DNA from: Agrobacterium tumefaciens
Lineage (GTDB): Bacteria; Pseudomonadota; Alphaproteobacteria; Rhizobiales; Rhizobiaceae
Reading direction: 5' to 3'
Length of the DNA stretch: 64,000 bases
Assembly (NCBI GenBank): GCA_025560025.1
Contig: CP048485.1
Coordinates: 1,178,001 to 1,242,000, forward strand
Shown: in pieces, positions 55,309 through 64,000 of the stretch
Numbering within the stretch: the stretch's first letter is position 1
How the letters are laid out: every line of letters starts with the position of its first letter
Translations under genes and position numbers: made by a program
The notes under the pieces: generated by a model
Told to the model about the DNA's origin: nothing
The model's input: only the letters and a program-made list of their open reading frames with translations
The model's database searches: none

Positions 55309-56496
55309 TTAGACCCCGGCCGCCGCCGCAAACCCGGCCTCAAGATCCTTCTTGAGATCGACAATATCCTCAAGCCCGATCTGCAGACGGATGACCGGCC
55401 CTTCCGTAGGACCTTTGGCGATGGTCCTGTCGACAAGCGATACCGAAACGGCAAGCGATTCGTATCCGCCCCAGGAATAGCCAAGCCCGAAGAAGGTCAG
55501 CGCATTCAAGAATGCTGCCGCCGTCTGCTTGTATTTTCCCTCTTCAGCTTTCAGCACGAAGGAGAACACGCCGCTTGCGCCCTTGAAATCGCGCTTCCAG
55601 AGGTCATGCCCGGCAAAGCTCGGCAAGGCCGGATGCAGAACGCGCACGACATCGTCGCGGCGTTCCAGCCATTGAGCGATATCGAGTGCACTTTTCTGAT
55701 GGTGTTCCAGCCTGACGCCCATGGTCCGCATGCCACGCAGGATCTGGTAGGCATCGTCAGACGTGACGCAGATGCCGAGATTGGTATTCGCCTGATAAAG
55801 CGCCTTCCAGTGCTTTTCATTGGCCGAGACAAACCCCATCAGCACATCCGAATGCCCGGAGGGATATTTGGTGGCGGCATGAATGGAAACATCGACGCCA
55901 AAATCGAGCGGCTTGAAATAAAGCGGTGTCGCCCAGGTATTATCCATCGTCACGACGCAATCATGCCTGTGGGCGATCTCGGCGATCAGCCGGACATCCT
56001 GAATCTCCAGCGTGTTTGAGCCCGGCGCTTCCAGATGCACAAGCTTCGTATTCGGGCGGATGAGCGCTTCAATGCCTGCACCGATCGACGGATCGTAATA
56101 CTCAACCTCAACGCCGAGCTTCTTCAGCATCGTATTGCAGAAGCGGCGCGTGGGAAAATAGACCGAATCGACGATCAGCGCATGATCGCCCGCACCGAGA
56201 TAGGCAAGGAACGGCACGGTGATCGCTGCAAGCCCCGACGGCACGAGAATCGTTCCGAAAGAACCCTCGAGCTCATTGACGAGATTGCAAAGCGCATCCG
56301 TCGTCGGCGTTCCGTGGGTGCCATAGGTATATTTCTGGTTCTCAGTCGAAAGCGTCTCGGCGTCGGGGAAAAGCACGGTCGAGCCGCGCACGATGGGAGG
56401 ATTGACGAAACCGAAACAGTCCGCGGGATCGTTACCGCCATGGGCCAGGCGCGTATTCATACCTGCGGTGGAACGCAGGTCATTTGTCTTGGTCAT
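55309..56496 (-). CDS. metC: Cystathionine beta-lyase
   Basis: A 395-residue PLP enzyme cleaving cystathionine to homocysteine, pyruvate and ammonia. The PLP lysine is Lys210 in SIHAATKYPSGHSDVLMG, with PLP-phosphate contacts in LVPSGLAAIT, and DNTWATPLYFKP is the co-factor Asp region. The N-terminal RLAHGGNDP and YTYGTHGTPT are family-typical. It is divergent from aapJ. Confidence 0.94.
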   Translation of the reverse strand: MTKTNDLRSTAGMNTRLAHGGNDPADCFGFVNPPIVRGSTVLFPDAETLSTENQKYTYGTHGTPTTDALCNLVNELEGSFGTILVPSGLAAITVPFLAYLGAGDHALIVDSVYFPTRRFCNTMLKKLGVEVEYYDPSIGAGIEALIRPNTKLVHLEAPGSNTLEIQDVRLIAEIAHRHDCVVTMDNTWATPLYFKPLDFGVDVSIHAATKYPSGHSDVLMGFVSANEKHWKALYQANTNLGICVTSDDAYQILRGMRTMGVRLEHHQKSALDIAQWLERRDDVVRVLHPALPSFAGHDLWKRDFKGASGVFSFVLKAEEGKYKQTAAAFLNALTFFGLGYSWGGYESLAVSVSLVDRTIAKGPTEGPVIRLQIGLEDIVDLKKDLEAGFAAAAGV

Positions 56497-56871
56497 TTCA
56501 GATCAGCTTTCGAAGGAATATTGACGCGAGCGACAATGCTAAGAGCGGAGGGCAAGGTCAAGTCCCGTAAAACAGTGCCAGACATGTCGATTGATGCATT
56601 GCGAAACAGCATACAAGAAGTATACAAAAATCGTGCAAGTGCAAATTTTCGCAAAAATATGCTTATATTTTCACCCTTTGCACACTTCCCGACCAAAATC
56701 TGGAAAATTCCGTTTTATAGGCACAATTATTGCCGGCACGTCTTGACCCCGCTGCCAATTGCGATTGTGATAGAAAAAGCGGATCGAAAAGGTCTTGCTG
56801 AAGGGGGAGCTGGGGTAAAACAACGATGCCGGTCCCCTTCCATTGACGATAACAAACAAAGGTTGGGAAAA
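56497..56871. other. metC / aapJ divergent intergenic region
   Basis: 375 bases, AT-rich, holding the sigma-54 promoter at 56719-56734. No gene is supported. No convincing NtrC enhancer pair was found. Confidence 0.6.
56719..56734 (+). promoter_or_regulatory. Sigma-54 promoter of aapJQMP
   Basis: AGGCACAATTATTGCC fits the RpoN -24/-12 element: GG and GC dinucleotides are exactly 10 bases apart with the core GGCAC-N5-TTGC. It lies about 138 bases upstream of the aapJ ATG. It implies nitrogen-responsive expression through an NtrC-type activator, consistent with aap regulation known in rhizobia. Confidence 0.75.
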
Positions 56872-57894
56872 ATGAAAAAGGCAATTCTGTCAGCCGCTAT
56901 CGGCGCAGCAGTTTTGGGAGGAGCCTCGGTCGCTTCGGCTGCGACGCTTCAGGATGTGAAGTCGAAAGGTTTCGTCACCTGCGGCGTGAGCGCGGGCATT
57001 CCGGGATTTTCAAATCCCGACGACAAGGGCGAATGGTCCGGTATCGACGTGGACTATTGCCGTGGTATTGCCACTGCGGTTTTCGGTGATCCTTCCAAGG
57101 CAAAGTTTGTCGCCCTGTCGAGCAAGGACCGCTTCCCGGCCCTCCAGTCTGGCGAAGTCGACGTTCTGACCCGTAACACCACCTGGACGATCAGCCGCGA
57201 TACGTCGCTCGGCTTCAACTTCCGTACGGTCAACTATTATGACGGCCAGGGCTTCATTGCCAAGAAGGGCCTGAATGTTAAGTCCGCGCTCGAGCTTTCC
57301 GGCGCCGCCGTCTGCGTTCAGACCGGCACGACCACCGAGCTCAATCTCGCCGACTATTTCAAGACCAACAATCTGCAGTACAATCCGGTGGTTTTCGAAA
57401 AGGAAGCCGACGCAACCTCTGCCTATGATTCCGGCCGTTGCGACGTCTACACCACCGACCAGTCCGGTCTTTACGCCATCCGTCTCAAGCTGAAGAACCC
57501 GGACGACAACATCGTTCTGCCCGAAGTCATTTCCAAGGAGCCGCTTGGACCGGCCGTTCGCCAGGGTGACGACCAGTGGTTCGACATCGTGACCTGGGTT
57601 CACTATGCGATGGTCAATGCCGAAGAACTGGGCATCACCTCCAAAAACGTCGATGAACAGAAGACCAGCGCCAACCCGGATATCAAGCGTCTGCTCGGTA
57701 CCGAAGAAGGCACCAAGATCGGCACCGATCTCGGCGTGACCAACGACTGGGCTTACAACATCGTCAAGCTGGTGGGTAACTACGGCGAAGTCTTCGACCG
57801 CAACGTCGGCGCCGGCTCGCCGCTCAAGATCGAGCGTGGCCAGAACGCATTGTGGACCAAGGGCGGCCTGCAATACGCACCGCCGGTCCGTTAA
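56872..57894 (+). CDS. aapJ: General L-amino acid ABC transporter binding protein AapJ
   Basis: A 340-residue periplasmic amino-acid binding protein. The signal peptide is about residues 1-23 (AILSAAIGAAVLGGASVASA). The start of the mature part (TLQDVKSKGFVTCGVSAGIPGFSNPDDKGEWSGIDVDYCRG) and SRDTSLGFNF are characteristic of the Aap subgroup. The start at 56872 has AGGTTGGGA upstream; the frame open to 56035 is unrelated. It is first in aapJQMP and followed by a strong intercistronic hairpin. Confidence 0.96.
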   Translation: MKKAILSAAIGAAVLGGASVASAATLQDVKSKGFVTCGVSAGIPGFSNPDDKGEWSGIDVDYCRGIATAVFGDPSKAKFVALSSKDRFPALQSGEVDVLTRNTTWTISRDTSLGFNFRTVNYYDGQGFIAKKGLNVKSALELSGAAVCVQTGTTTELNLADYFKTNNLQYNPVVFEKEADATSAYDSGRCDVYTTDQSGLYAIRLKLKNPDDNIVLPEVISKEPLGPAVRQGDDQWFDIVTWVHYAMVNAEELGITSKNVDEQKTSANPDIKRLLGTEEGTKIGTDLGVTNDWAYNIVKLVGNYGEVFDRNVGAGSPLKIERGQNALWTKGGLQYAPPVR

Positions 57895-57923
57895 TCGGCC
57901 CCATCCTCGGTTAGAGGCTGAAA

Positions 57924-57948
57924 GGAGGCTGGGCAAAGCCCGGCCTCC
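57924..57948 (+). other. Intercistronic hairpin aapJ-aapQ
   Basis: GGAGGCTGGGC and GCCCGGCCTCC pair over 11 positions (one G-T) around loop AAA in the 109-base gap after aapJ, with no T-run behind it. Such hairpins stabilise or partially terminate the message so the binding protein is made in excess. Confidence 0.75.
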
Positions 57949-58003
57949 CATTTGAAATTATATAAATAAGCTCGCAAAGAGCATATAAAAGGGAAAGGTG
58001 CCT

Positions 58004-59200
58004 ATGGCAGGCAACGCGGTCAGTTCGCAACGATCGCGCGCGCAAAGCGCGTCGTCACTTATCAACGATCCACGCATTCGAGGCATTTTCTATCAGGTTC
58101 TGACAGTCGTCATCCTGACCGCCTTCGTCTGGATCATCGTGACGAACACGATCACCAATCTTCAACGGGCAAACATTTCATCCGGCTTCGGCTTCCTCAA
58201 TGGAAGAGCCGGTTTCGATATCGGCCAGTCGCTCATCGCCTATACCAGCGACGCGACCTATGGCCGGGCGCTGCTCGTTGGCATTCTCAACACGATCCAG
58301 GTCGCATTTTTCGGCATCATCGCCGCCTCGATCATCGGTTTCATCGTCGGTATCGCGAGACTTTCCAGTAACTGGCTGATCTCGAAGCTGGCGCAGGCCT
58401 ATGTGGAAATCTTCCGCAACATCCCGCCCCTGCTCGTTATCTTCTTCTGGTACAAGGGCGTTATTTCCGTCCTGCCGCAGGCGCGCGATTCGCTGGAGCT
58501 TCCGCTTGGAAGCTACCTCAACAATCGCGGCTTCTTCTTTCCGAAACCCCTCTGGGGCGAAGGCACCTGGCTTATTCCGCTCGCCTTTCTGGTCGCCATC
58601 GTCATCAGCGTCTTCGTTTATCGCTGGGCGAAGGCCAGGCAGGAAAGAACCGGCCAGCAGTTCCGCACCGGAATAACGATAACGCTTCTCGTCATCGGCC
58701 TCCCCGCCGCGACATTTCTGGCGCTCGGCGCACCACTGACATTCGACTACCCGATTGCCGGGCGTTTCAACCTGTCAGGTGGCGCGGTCGTCGCCCCGGA
58801 ATTCATGTCGCTGTTTCTGGCTCTCTCCTTCTACACAGCCTCCTTCATCGCCGAGATCGTTCGCGGCGGCATCAAGGCCGTGGCTAAGGGCCAGACCGAG
58901 GCAGCGGAAGCATTGGGCCTTCGCCAGAGCACGACGACGCGTCTGATCGTCGTTCCGCAGGCGATGCGCATCATCATTCCGCCGCTGACAAGCCAATATC
59001 TCAACCTGACCAAAAACTCCTCGCTCGCGGTCGCGGTCGGTTTCGCCGACATCGTTTCCGTTGGCGGCACGATCCTCAACCAGACGGGACAGGCAGTCGA
59101 AGTTGTTGCGATCTGGCTGGTCATCTATCTCTCGCTGTCCATTCTCACGGCCGTGGTCATGAACTGGTTCAATGCGAAAATGGCCCTGGTGGAGAGATAA
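58004..59200 (+). CDS. aapQ: Amino acid ABC transporter permease AapQ
   Basis: A 398-residue permease with about eight helices. The conserved permease EAA-type loop reads EIVRGGIKAVAKGQTEAAEALGL, and the N-terminal half has YGRALLVGILNTIQVAFFG. GGGAAAGG lies 5 bases before the ATG at 58004; the GTG at 57998 is less likely. AapM starts 3 bases after the stop. Confidence 0.95.
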   Translation: MAGNAVSSQRSRAQSASSLINDPRIRGIFYQVLTVVILTAFVWIIVTNTITNLQRANISSGFGFLNGRAGFDIGQSLIAYTSDATYGRALLVGILNTIQVAFFGIIAASIIGFIVGIARLSSNWLISKLAQAYVEIFRNIPPLLVIFFWYKGVISVLPQARDSLELPLGSYLNNRGFFFPKPLWGEGTWLIPLAFLVAIVISVFVYRWAKARQERTGQQFRTGITITLLVIGLPAATFLALGAPLTFDYPIAGRFNLSGGAVVAPEFMSLFLALSFYTASFIAEIVRGGIKAVAKGQTEAAEALGLRQSTTTRLIVVPQAMRIIIPPLTSQYLNLTKNSSLAVAVGFADIVSVGGTILNQTGQAVEVVAIWLVIYLSLSILTAVVMNWFNAKMALVER

Positions 59201-59203
59201 TCG

Positions 59204-60361
59204 ATGACGATCAGCAATCACGCTTTCGTGCGACAGACCATCGAGGATGCCAAACCCGCGCCGTCGAGTGCGGTTGGCATCAGCCATTGGCTGCGTACCA
59301 AACTTTTCGCCACGCCGAAGGACACGATCCTCACGGTTCTCGCCATTGCTTTCCTCGCCTATCTTCTGCCGCCACTCATCGACTGGCTGTTCATAGATGC
59401 GGTGTGGAGCGGCAGCGATCGTATCGCCTGCCTGACCGCCTCTCAAGGCGGTGCGCTTCCGGACGGCCAGTCCGGCGCGTGCTGGGCCTTCGTTTCGGCA
59501 AAGCTCGGGCAATTCGTCTTTGGCCGTTACCCGCTCGACGAGCGCTGGCGTCCGATCCTCGTGATGGTGACCTTCGCCATCCTGCTCGTGCCGATGCTCA
59601 TCCCGAAGGCGCCGTTCAAGCGGCTCAATGCCCTGGCGCTTTTCATCATCCTGCCCTTCATCGCGTTTTTCCTGCTCATCGGTGGCGTCTTCGGCCTGCC
59701 GAAGGTGGAGACGCAGCTGTGGGGCGGCCTGATGGTGACCCTCATCCTGTCGTTCTTCGGGATCACGGTCTCCCTGCCCTTCGGCATTCTTCTGGCACTC
59801 GGCAGACGGTCGAACCTGCCGGTCATCAAGATGCTCTGCGTGCTTTTCATCGAAGTCATCAGAGGCATTCCGCTGATCACCGTGTTGTTCTTCGCCAGCA
59901 TCATGCTGCCGCTGTTCCTGCCCGACGGCTGGACCTTCGACAAGTTCCTGCGCGCGCTGGTCGGTGTGTCGCTGTTCTCCTCGGCCTATATGGCGGAGGT
60001 GATCCGCGGCGGCCTGCAGGCCATTCCGAAGGGGCAATATGAAGGGGCGGATTCGCTCGGCCTGAACTACTGGCAGAAGACGCGGCTGATCGTGCTGCCG
60101 CAGGCGCTGAAGCTGGTCATTCCGGGCATCGTCAACACCTTCATCGGGCTTTTCAAGGACACGTCGCTGGTCTCTATCATCGGCATGTTCGACCTACTCG
60201 GCATTGTCACACTCAACCAATCGGATGCGAACTGGGCGACACCCGTCACGGCGATGACTGGCTATATTTTCGCAGGCTTCGTATTCTGGATATTCTGCTT
60301 CGGCATGTCGCGTTATTCGCTGTTCATGGAACGGCACCTCGACACCGGGCATAAACGATAA
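59204..60361 (+). CDS. aapM: Amino acid ABC transporter permease AapM
   Basis: A 385-residue partner permease. It has an EAA loop [27 protein letters not shown] and a long N-terminal extension typical of AapM. The central YRG of the fold spans [23 protein letters not shown]. It starts 3 bases after aapQ and ends 11 before aapP. Confidence 0.95.
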   Translation: MTISNHAFVRQTIEDAKPAPSSAVGISHWLRTKLFATPKDTILTVLAIAFLAYLLPPLIDWLFIDAVWSGSDRIACLTASQGGALPDGQSGACWAFVSAKLGQFVFGRYPLDERWRPILVMVTFAILLVPMLIPKAPFKRLNALALFIILPFIAFFLLIGGVFGLPKVETQLWGGLMVTLILSFFGITVSLPFGILLALGRRSNLPVIKMLCVLFIEVIRGIPLITVLFFASIMLPLFLPDGWTFDKFLRALVGVSLFSSAYMAEVIRGGLQAIPKGQYEGADSLGLNYWQKTRLIVLPQALKLVIPGIVNTFIGLFKDTSLVSIIGMFDLLGIVTLNQSDANWATPVTAMTGYIFAGFVFWIFCFGMSRYSLFMERHLDTGHKR

Positions 60362-60372
60362 GGGACGCTCAA

Positions 60373-61146
60373 ATGGCAGAAACCCAAGCAAAAAAACTGA
60401 CCGTTTCGGCTACGGACGTGGCAATCGAAATCGTCGGCATGAACAAGTGGTACGGCGACTTCCACGTGCTGCGCGATATCAACCTGAAGGTCATGAAGGG
60501 CGAGCGCATCGTCATCGCCGGTCCTTCGGGTTCGGGCAAGTCGACCATGATCCGCTGCATCAACCGGCTGGAAGAACATCAGTCGGGACTGATCAACGTC
60601 GATGGTATCGAACTCACCAACGACCTGAAAAAGATCGACGAAGTGCGGCGCGAGGTTGGCATGGTGTTCCAGCACTTCAACCTCTTCCCGCACCTGACGA
60701 TCCTCGAGAACTGCACTCTGGCGCCGATCTGGGTTCGCAAGACCCCCAAGAAGGAAGCCGAGGAAATCGCGATGCACTATCTGAAGCGCGTCAAGATTCC
60801 CGAGCAGGCCCACAAATACCCGGGCCAGCTCTCCGGCGGCCAGCAGCAGCGCGTGGCGATTGCCCGCTCGCTTTGCATGAAGCCGAAGATCATGCTGTTC
60901 GACGAACCGACATCGGCGCTCGACCCTGAAATGGTCAAGGAAGTGCTCGACACCATGGTCGGCCTTGCCGAAGACGGCATGACGATGCTGTGCGTGACCC
61001 ACGAAATGGGCTTCGCCCGCCAGGTCGCCAACCGCGTCATCTTCATGGACCAGGGCCAGATCGTCGAACAGAATTCGCCCGCCGAATTCTTCGACAATCC
61101 CCAGCACGAGCGCACCAGGTTGTTCCTCAGCCAGATTCTGCACTGA
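60373..61146 (+). CDS. aapP: Amino acid ABC transporter ATPase AapP
   Basis: The 257-residue ATPase of the Aap importer. Walker A is [10 protein letters not shown]-loop [11 protein letters not shown], signature [15 protein letters not shown], Walker [15 protein letters not shown], and the switch His is in VTHEMGFAR. Strong conservation with HisP/GlnQ. It is the last gene of the operon, with a terminator 30 bases downstream. Confidence 0.97.
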   Translation: MAETQAKKLTVSATDVAIEIVGMNKWYGDFHVLRDINLKVMKGERIVIAGPSGSGKSTMIRCINRLEEHQSGLINVDGIELTNDLKKIDEVRREVGMVFQHFNLFPHLTILENCTLAPIWVRKTPKKEAEEIAMHYLKRVKIPEQAHKYPGQLSGGQQQRVAIARSLCMKPKIMLFDEPTSALDPEMVKEVLDTMVGLAEDGMTMLCVTHEMGFARQVANRVIFMDQGQIVEQNSPAEFFDNPQHERTRLFLSQILH

Positions 61147-61172
61147 GGCGGCGGATCACAAACACATCATCC

Positions 61173-61202
61173 AACGGGGCCGCTTCGGCCCCGTTTTTTT
61201 TG
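61173..61202 (+). terminator. Terminator of the aapJQMP operon
   Basis: AACGGGGCCG and CGGCCCCGTT form a perfect 10-base stem with loop CTT, followed by eight T. Confidence 0.95.
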
Positions 61203-61225
61203 CAGGAATAGCGCGCCACACTCAC

Positions 61226-61300
61226 CGTCATCCTTACCCTTGACGCAAGGACCCATAGGCGGCTGTAGAGTGGATCCTCGCCTCAAGGGCGAGGATGACG
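61226..61300. repeat. Rhizobial intergenic palindrome, copy C
   Basis: The right arm (61271-61300) is identical to the right arm of copy A; the left arm (61226-61255) has drifted (TTACCC and GACGCAAGG). The loop is 15 bases as in copy A. It lies just past the aap terminator. Confidence 0.85.
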
Positions 61301-61516
61301 GCAGGCATGTTCTACCTCATCACTGCTTCACTGTTAGGTTCCAATCCGGCCAACGGTCGCGCTGAGTCGTCAGCTTGCAGTCTGAATCCCAAGCGAAAAG
61401 CCTCGAAAACAGCGACACTCCGACGCTTTAACCATTTGTTACGAAACAAGAATCCTTGTTTTTCAGGGCTTGTAGCGGCCCATGTCATTTTTTTGTCAAA
61501 TCATGCATTTTTCCGC

Positions 61517-61545
61517 TTGCGGACCAACGGGAGCCTGACTATAAG
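61517..61545 (+). promoter_or_regulatory. Promoter of tRNA-Glu copy 1
   Basis: TTGCGG (61517-61522) and TATAAG (61540-61545) with exactly 17 bases between fit a sigma-70 type promoter. Transcription would begin near 61552, about 15 bases before the tRNA. Confidence 0.7.
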
Positions 61546-61566
61546 GGCGCCACACCACAAGCGCAC

Positions 61567-61641
61567 GCGCCCTTCGTCTATCGGTTAGGACGTCAGATTT
61601 TCATTCTGAAAAGAGGGGTTCGACTCCCCTAGGGCGTGCCA
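61567..61641 (+). tRNA. tRNA-Glu (anticodon TTC), copy 1
   Basis: A 75-base tRNA from GCGCCCT to AGGGCGT-G-CCA, CCA encoded. The anticodon stem-loop CAGA-TTTTCAT-TCTG has TTC. The T-arm is GAGGGGTTCGACTCCCCT. It is identical to the second copy. Confidence 0.95.
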
Positions 61642-61646
61642 CTTGC

Positions 61647-62051
61647 CTTCGTGTTTCCTCTTAAAGATATGCAATAACGCGATTTGTAACGATCGTTCGT
61701 CGATCAAGCATCCGCAAATTTTCCATCGCGACGATGACGACGCTGGAACCGATTCCCGGCCGGTACGTTAAAATGCTGTCCCCCCGATGGAAGGCGAGCC
61801 GGGCGAGATGCCGGTGGGCAAATTATACGGCTTGCCTTTCCCTCCTCCCCGCTTTCCGTACGGCCAAACCAGCGATCAATTGAAGCCAGCTAAGGCTTCA
61901 GCAATCACGCAATTCGTTTGACCAAGCCAAAAACCGCTCCAAATCACTCAGCGATAGAGCCGTTATTTCAAAGCTTTGGCCTCTCCGATCACGGTTTTCC
62001 ACAGCCCTTCCGCTCCGAGTAAAAAAACTCGTCATGAAGCGAAAAAAATCG
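61647..62051. other. Spacer between the two tRNA-Glu units
   Basis: 405 bases with no supported gene. The sequence is not a third copy of the tRNA unit and shows no mobile-element motif. Confidence 0.5.
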
Positions 62052-62061
62052 ATTTTTCCGC

Positions 62062-62090
62062 TTGCGGACCAACCGGAGCCTGACTATAAG
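62062..62090 (+). promoter_or_regulatory. Promoter of tRNA-Glu copy 2
   Basis: The same TTGCGG-N17-TATAAG arrangement as in copy 1; the one mismatch between repeats falls in the spacer. Confidence 0.7.
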
Positions 62091-62111
62091 GGCGCCACAC
62101 CACAAGCGCAC

Positions 62112-62186
62112 GCGCCCTTCGTCTATCGGTTAGGACGTCAGATTTTCATTCTGAAAAGAGGGGTTCGACTCCCCTAGGGCGTGCCA
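62112..62186 (+). tRNA. tRNA-Glu (anticodon TTC), copy 2
   Basis: The 75-base sequence is identical to the first copy, with CCA encoded. Confidence 0.95.
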
Positions 62187-62314
62187 CTTGCTTCTCCTGA
62201 AAAATCAGTATTCTGTATAAAAAACTTCACCTAACGCGTGAACGTAAGGACGATCGCCGTTTCCGGCTCGTACTGAACTTTACCCCGAAGAATTCAAACA
62301 GATTGGCGACCCTG

Positions 62315-64000
62315 TCAAGGTGCGAAAGCCGCGTCCAGAACGCGCAGCTGCACGCGCCTCTGGCCCTGCCATAGATCGGCTCCCACGGTGCCTGCGACGT
62401 GGATGGACCTGCCGCGCGCATTCAGCAGCATCTGCCCCAGCGGCGCCTCTGCGGCGCGAAATGCGATGCCGTCCAGCCGGGAGCCATCCATGGCCTCCAG
62501 CGTGATCTTGACGTGAGCGGTGCCGACAAGACGCACATCCCGCAGGCGATGGGCAGGCACGGCGAAAATCGGTTGGGAATGGCCCGATCCATAAGGACCG
62601 GCCTGCTCCAGCTGGTCGACAAGCTGTAAAGTCGCGCCCGACGCGCCGATGGCGCCATCGATCTTCAGCACGCTGCTTTCCACCAGCTCGCTCACCGTCC
62701 TGACTGCAGCCTCCTCGAAGAAGGTTCTGAGTTTACCGAGATTGGCGCGTTCCACCGTGAGACCCGCAGCCATGGCGTGGCCGCCGCCCTTGACCAGCAA
62801 TCCCGCCTCCACGGCAGCGCGCACCATACGCCCCATATCAAAACCATTGATCGAGCGGCCGGAGCCGGTGCCCTTGCCGGAAGGATCGAAGGCAATGGCG
62901 AAAGCCGGGCGACGGAAACGGTCCTTCAGTCGCGAGGCAAGCAGGCCGACGATACCCGGATGCCAGTTTTCCCGGGCCGTAACAATGACACCGGCGCCTG
63001 ACCCGTCGCCATATTCGAACAGCGCCTCCGCTTCGGCTTCCGCCAGCATCGCGGCTTCCATCGCCTGCCGCTCGCGGTTCAGCTCGTCCAGGCGTTCCGC
63101 GATCACCTCGGCCTGCGAAGAATCGTCGATGGTCAGGAGACGGCTGCCAAGTGCAGCATCGCCGATACGGCCGCCGGCATTGATGCGCGGCCCGATCAGG
63201 AAGCCGAAATGATAGGGTGTGACAGGTCCGCCAAGCCCGGCCTTCTTGAACAGCGCCGCCAGCCCCGCATTGTTCATATGGCGCGCGGCAATCAGCCCCT
63301 TCACCACATAGGCGCGGTTCAGCCCCTTCAGCGGCACCACGTCGCACACGGTCGCAAGGGCAACGATATCGAGAAGCGACAGCAGGTCCAGCGTGAAAGC
63401 CTGCCTGTTGCGCCTGTCTTTCAACAGCCTGAGTGTAGCGACCAGCACGAGGAACACCACGCCGGCGGCGCAGAGATGCCCCTGCCCCGAAAGATCGTCC
63501 TCCCGGTTGGGATTGACCAGCGCGACTGCCGGCGGCAGTTCCGAGCCGACCTGATGGTGATCGATCACCACCACATCGGTGCCCGCATCCTTCGCGGCCT
63601 GCAGCGATTCATGGCTGGTGGAACCGCAATCGACGGTAACGATCAGCGTTGCGCCATTGGCGGCAAGCTGCTGCATCGCCGCCGGGTTCGGTCCGTAGCC
63701 CTCGAAAATCCGGTCGGGAATGTAGATTTCCGGCGTAATCCCGAAATGCGCAAAAAAGCGGTACATCAAGGCGGACGAAGCAGCACCGTCAACATCGTAA
63801 TCACCGAAGATCGCCACCTTCTCGCCGGTCTCGATGGCGCGCACCAGCCTCTCGGCCGCCTTCTCACAATCGGTCAGCATGTGCGGATCGGGCATCAGCG
63901 AGCGGATGGTGGGATCGAGGAATTCCAGGGCGTCATCGACACCCACCCCGCGCCCGGCAAGCACCCGCGCGATCAATTCAGGAATGGCATGGATTTGCGA
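62315..64000 (-). CDS. recJ: Single-stranded-DNA exonuclease RecJ, 5' end beyond window
   Basis: RecJ degrades single-stranded DNA 5' to 3' in recombination and mismatch or excision repair. Reading in from 64000, the frame is open through SQIHAIPELIARVLAGRGV, so the N-terminus (about 40 residues) is missing. DHH-family motifs: FGDYDVDGAASSALMYRFF, VDCGSTSHE, VVIDHHQVG and LCAAGVVF. The DHHA1 part has GPRINAGGRIGD and KGGGHAMAAGLTVE. An OB-fold-like C-terminus follows (FEGYGPNP is in the N-terminal DHH part). Confidence 0.96.
   Translation of the reverse strand, partial: SQIHAIPELIARVLAGRGVGVDDALEFLDPTIRSLMPDPHMLTDCEKAAERLVRAIETGEKVAIFGDYDVDGAASSALMYRFFAHFGITPEIYIPDRIFEGYGPNPAAMQQLAANGATLIVTVDCGSTSHESLQAAKDAGTDVVVIDHHQVGSELPPAVALVNPNREDDLSGQGHLCAAGVVFLVLVATLRLLKDRRNRQAFTLDLLSLLDIVALATVCDVVPLKGLNRAYVVKGLIAARHMNNAGLAALFKKAGLGGPVTPYHFGFLIGPRINAGGRIGDAALGSRLLTIDDSSQAEVIAERLDELNRERQAMEAAMLAEAEAEALFEYGDGSGAGVIVTARENWHPGIVGLLASRLKDRFRRPAFAIAFDPSGKGTGSGRSINGFDMGRMVRAAVEAGLLVKGGGHAMAAGLTVERANLGKLRTFFEEAAVRTVSELVESSVLKIDGAIGASGATLQLVDQLEQAGPYGSGHSQPIFAVPAHRLRDVRLVGTAHVKITLEAMDGSRLDGIAFRAAEAPLGQMLLNARGRSIHVAGTVGADLWQGQRRVQLRVLDAAFAP

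Larger units (their letters stand above)
61507..61646. repeat. 140-bp direct repeat, copy 1 (tRNA-Glu unit)
   Basis: This segment recurs at 62052-62191 with a single mismatch (aacggg versus aaccgg). It holds a promoter, a leader and a complete tRNA-Glu gene. Confidence 0.92.
62052..62191. repeat. 140-bp direct repeat, copy 2 (tRNA-Glu unit)
   Basis: Second copy of the unit at 61507-61646, 545 bases downstream, one mismatch. Confidence 0.92.

Noticed and set aside
56497..56600. TGGCACTGTTTTAC on the minus strand as a sigma-54 promoter for metC
   Set aside because: The -12 GC dinucleotide is not at the required GG-N10-GC spacing.
61295..61588. 97-residue frame between the palindrome and tRNA-Glu
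   Set aside because: It reads through the palindromic repeat and the tRNA promoter, without SD or known family.

Overview
The window is about 60% GC chromosomal DNA from a member of the Rhizobiales, most like the Agrobacterium/Rhizobium group. This is inferred from gene content and order: an aapJQMP general amino-acid permease, a split ccoNOQP/ccoGHIS (fixNOQP/fixGHIS) block with FNR/FixK boxes, a zur-znu locus, a fused SecDF, and rhizobial-type intergenic palindromes of two 30-base arms. There is no transposase, integrase, phage gene or CRISPR array. It reads as a core chromosomal segment with a few accessory insertions.

Layout. 1-2660: 3' part of uvrA. 2819-6748: DUF72, GNAT, dusA, FAH-family hydrolase and gamma-carbonic-anhydrase-like genes. 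6787-10013: zinc uptake, with znuC-znuB-zur divergent from znuA and Zur-type operators between them. 10035-15206: a LacI regulator divergent from a GH2 beta-mannosidase and an aldo/keto reductase, a small sugar-catabolic locus. 15379-16489: a low-GC patch with an I78-like lipoprotein and an RcnB-like periplasmic protein. 16557-17987: gnd. 18152-27506: cbb3 oxidase structural genes (ccoNOQP) and assembly genes (ccoGHIS), separated by an opposite-strand SRPBCC-VOC-VOC cassette. ccoS and ccoQ encode only 52 and 50 residues. 27741-32556: cobU, two membrane proteins, a MerR regulator and mgtE.

32951-36083 is an apparent operon of a YdeP-type molybdopterin oxidoreductase, a small winged-helix-like protein and a peptide-deformylase homologue that has lost two of its three metal ligands and the conserved Gln. 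It is the most unusual coding unit in the window. 36087-41487: OsmC, a 55-residue membrane peptide, a PAS protein, a lipoprotein, tRNA-Leu(GAG), lipB, a zinc alcohol dehydrogenase and a DMT exporter. 41647-45901: yajC-secDF followed by homologues of the mitochondrial complex I assembly factors NDUFAF3 (Mth938) and NDUFAF6 (squalene-synthase fold without its Asp motifs). 46109-49290: a DUF815 ATPase, an acetyltransferase and fdhA. 49389-51551: a TetR/cytochrome P450 pair with twin palindromic operators. 51603-56496: DUF3126, cysE, an alpha/beta hydrolase, an NDUFS6-like zinc-finger protein, a flavin monooxygenase and metC. 56872-61146: aapJQMP behind a sigma-54 promoter, with an intercistronic hairpin after aapJ. 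61507-62191: a 140-bp direct duplication carrying tRNA-Glu(TTC) and its promoter. 62315-64000: recJ, whose 5' end lies beyond the window.

Shared themes are respiration and oxygen or redox control (cbb3 oxidase, complex I assembly homologues, YdeP, FNR boxes), metal homeostasis (Zur/Znu, RcnB-like, MgtE, CcoI) and amino-acid or sulphur metabolism (Aap, CysE, MetC). Start codons were chosen from Shine-Dalgarno spacing and family N-termini, which often moves them inside the longest open frame.
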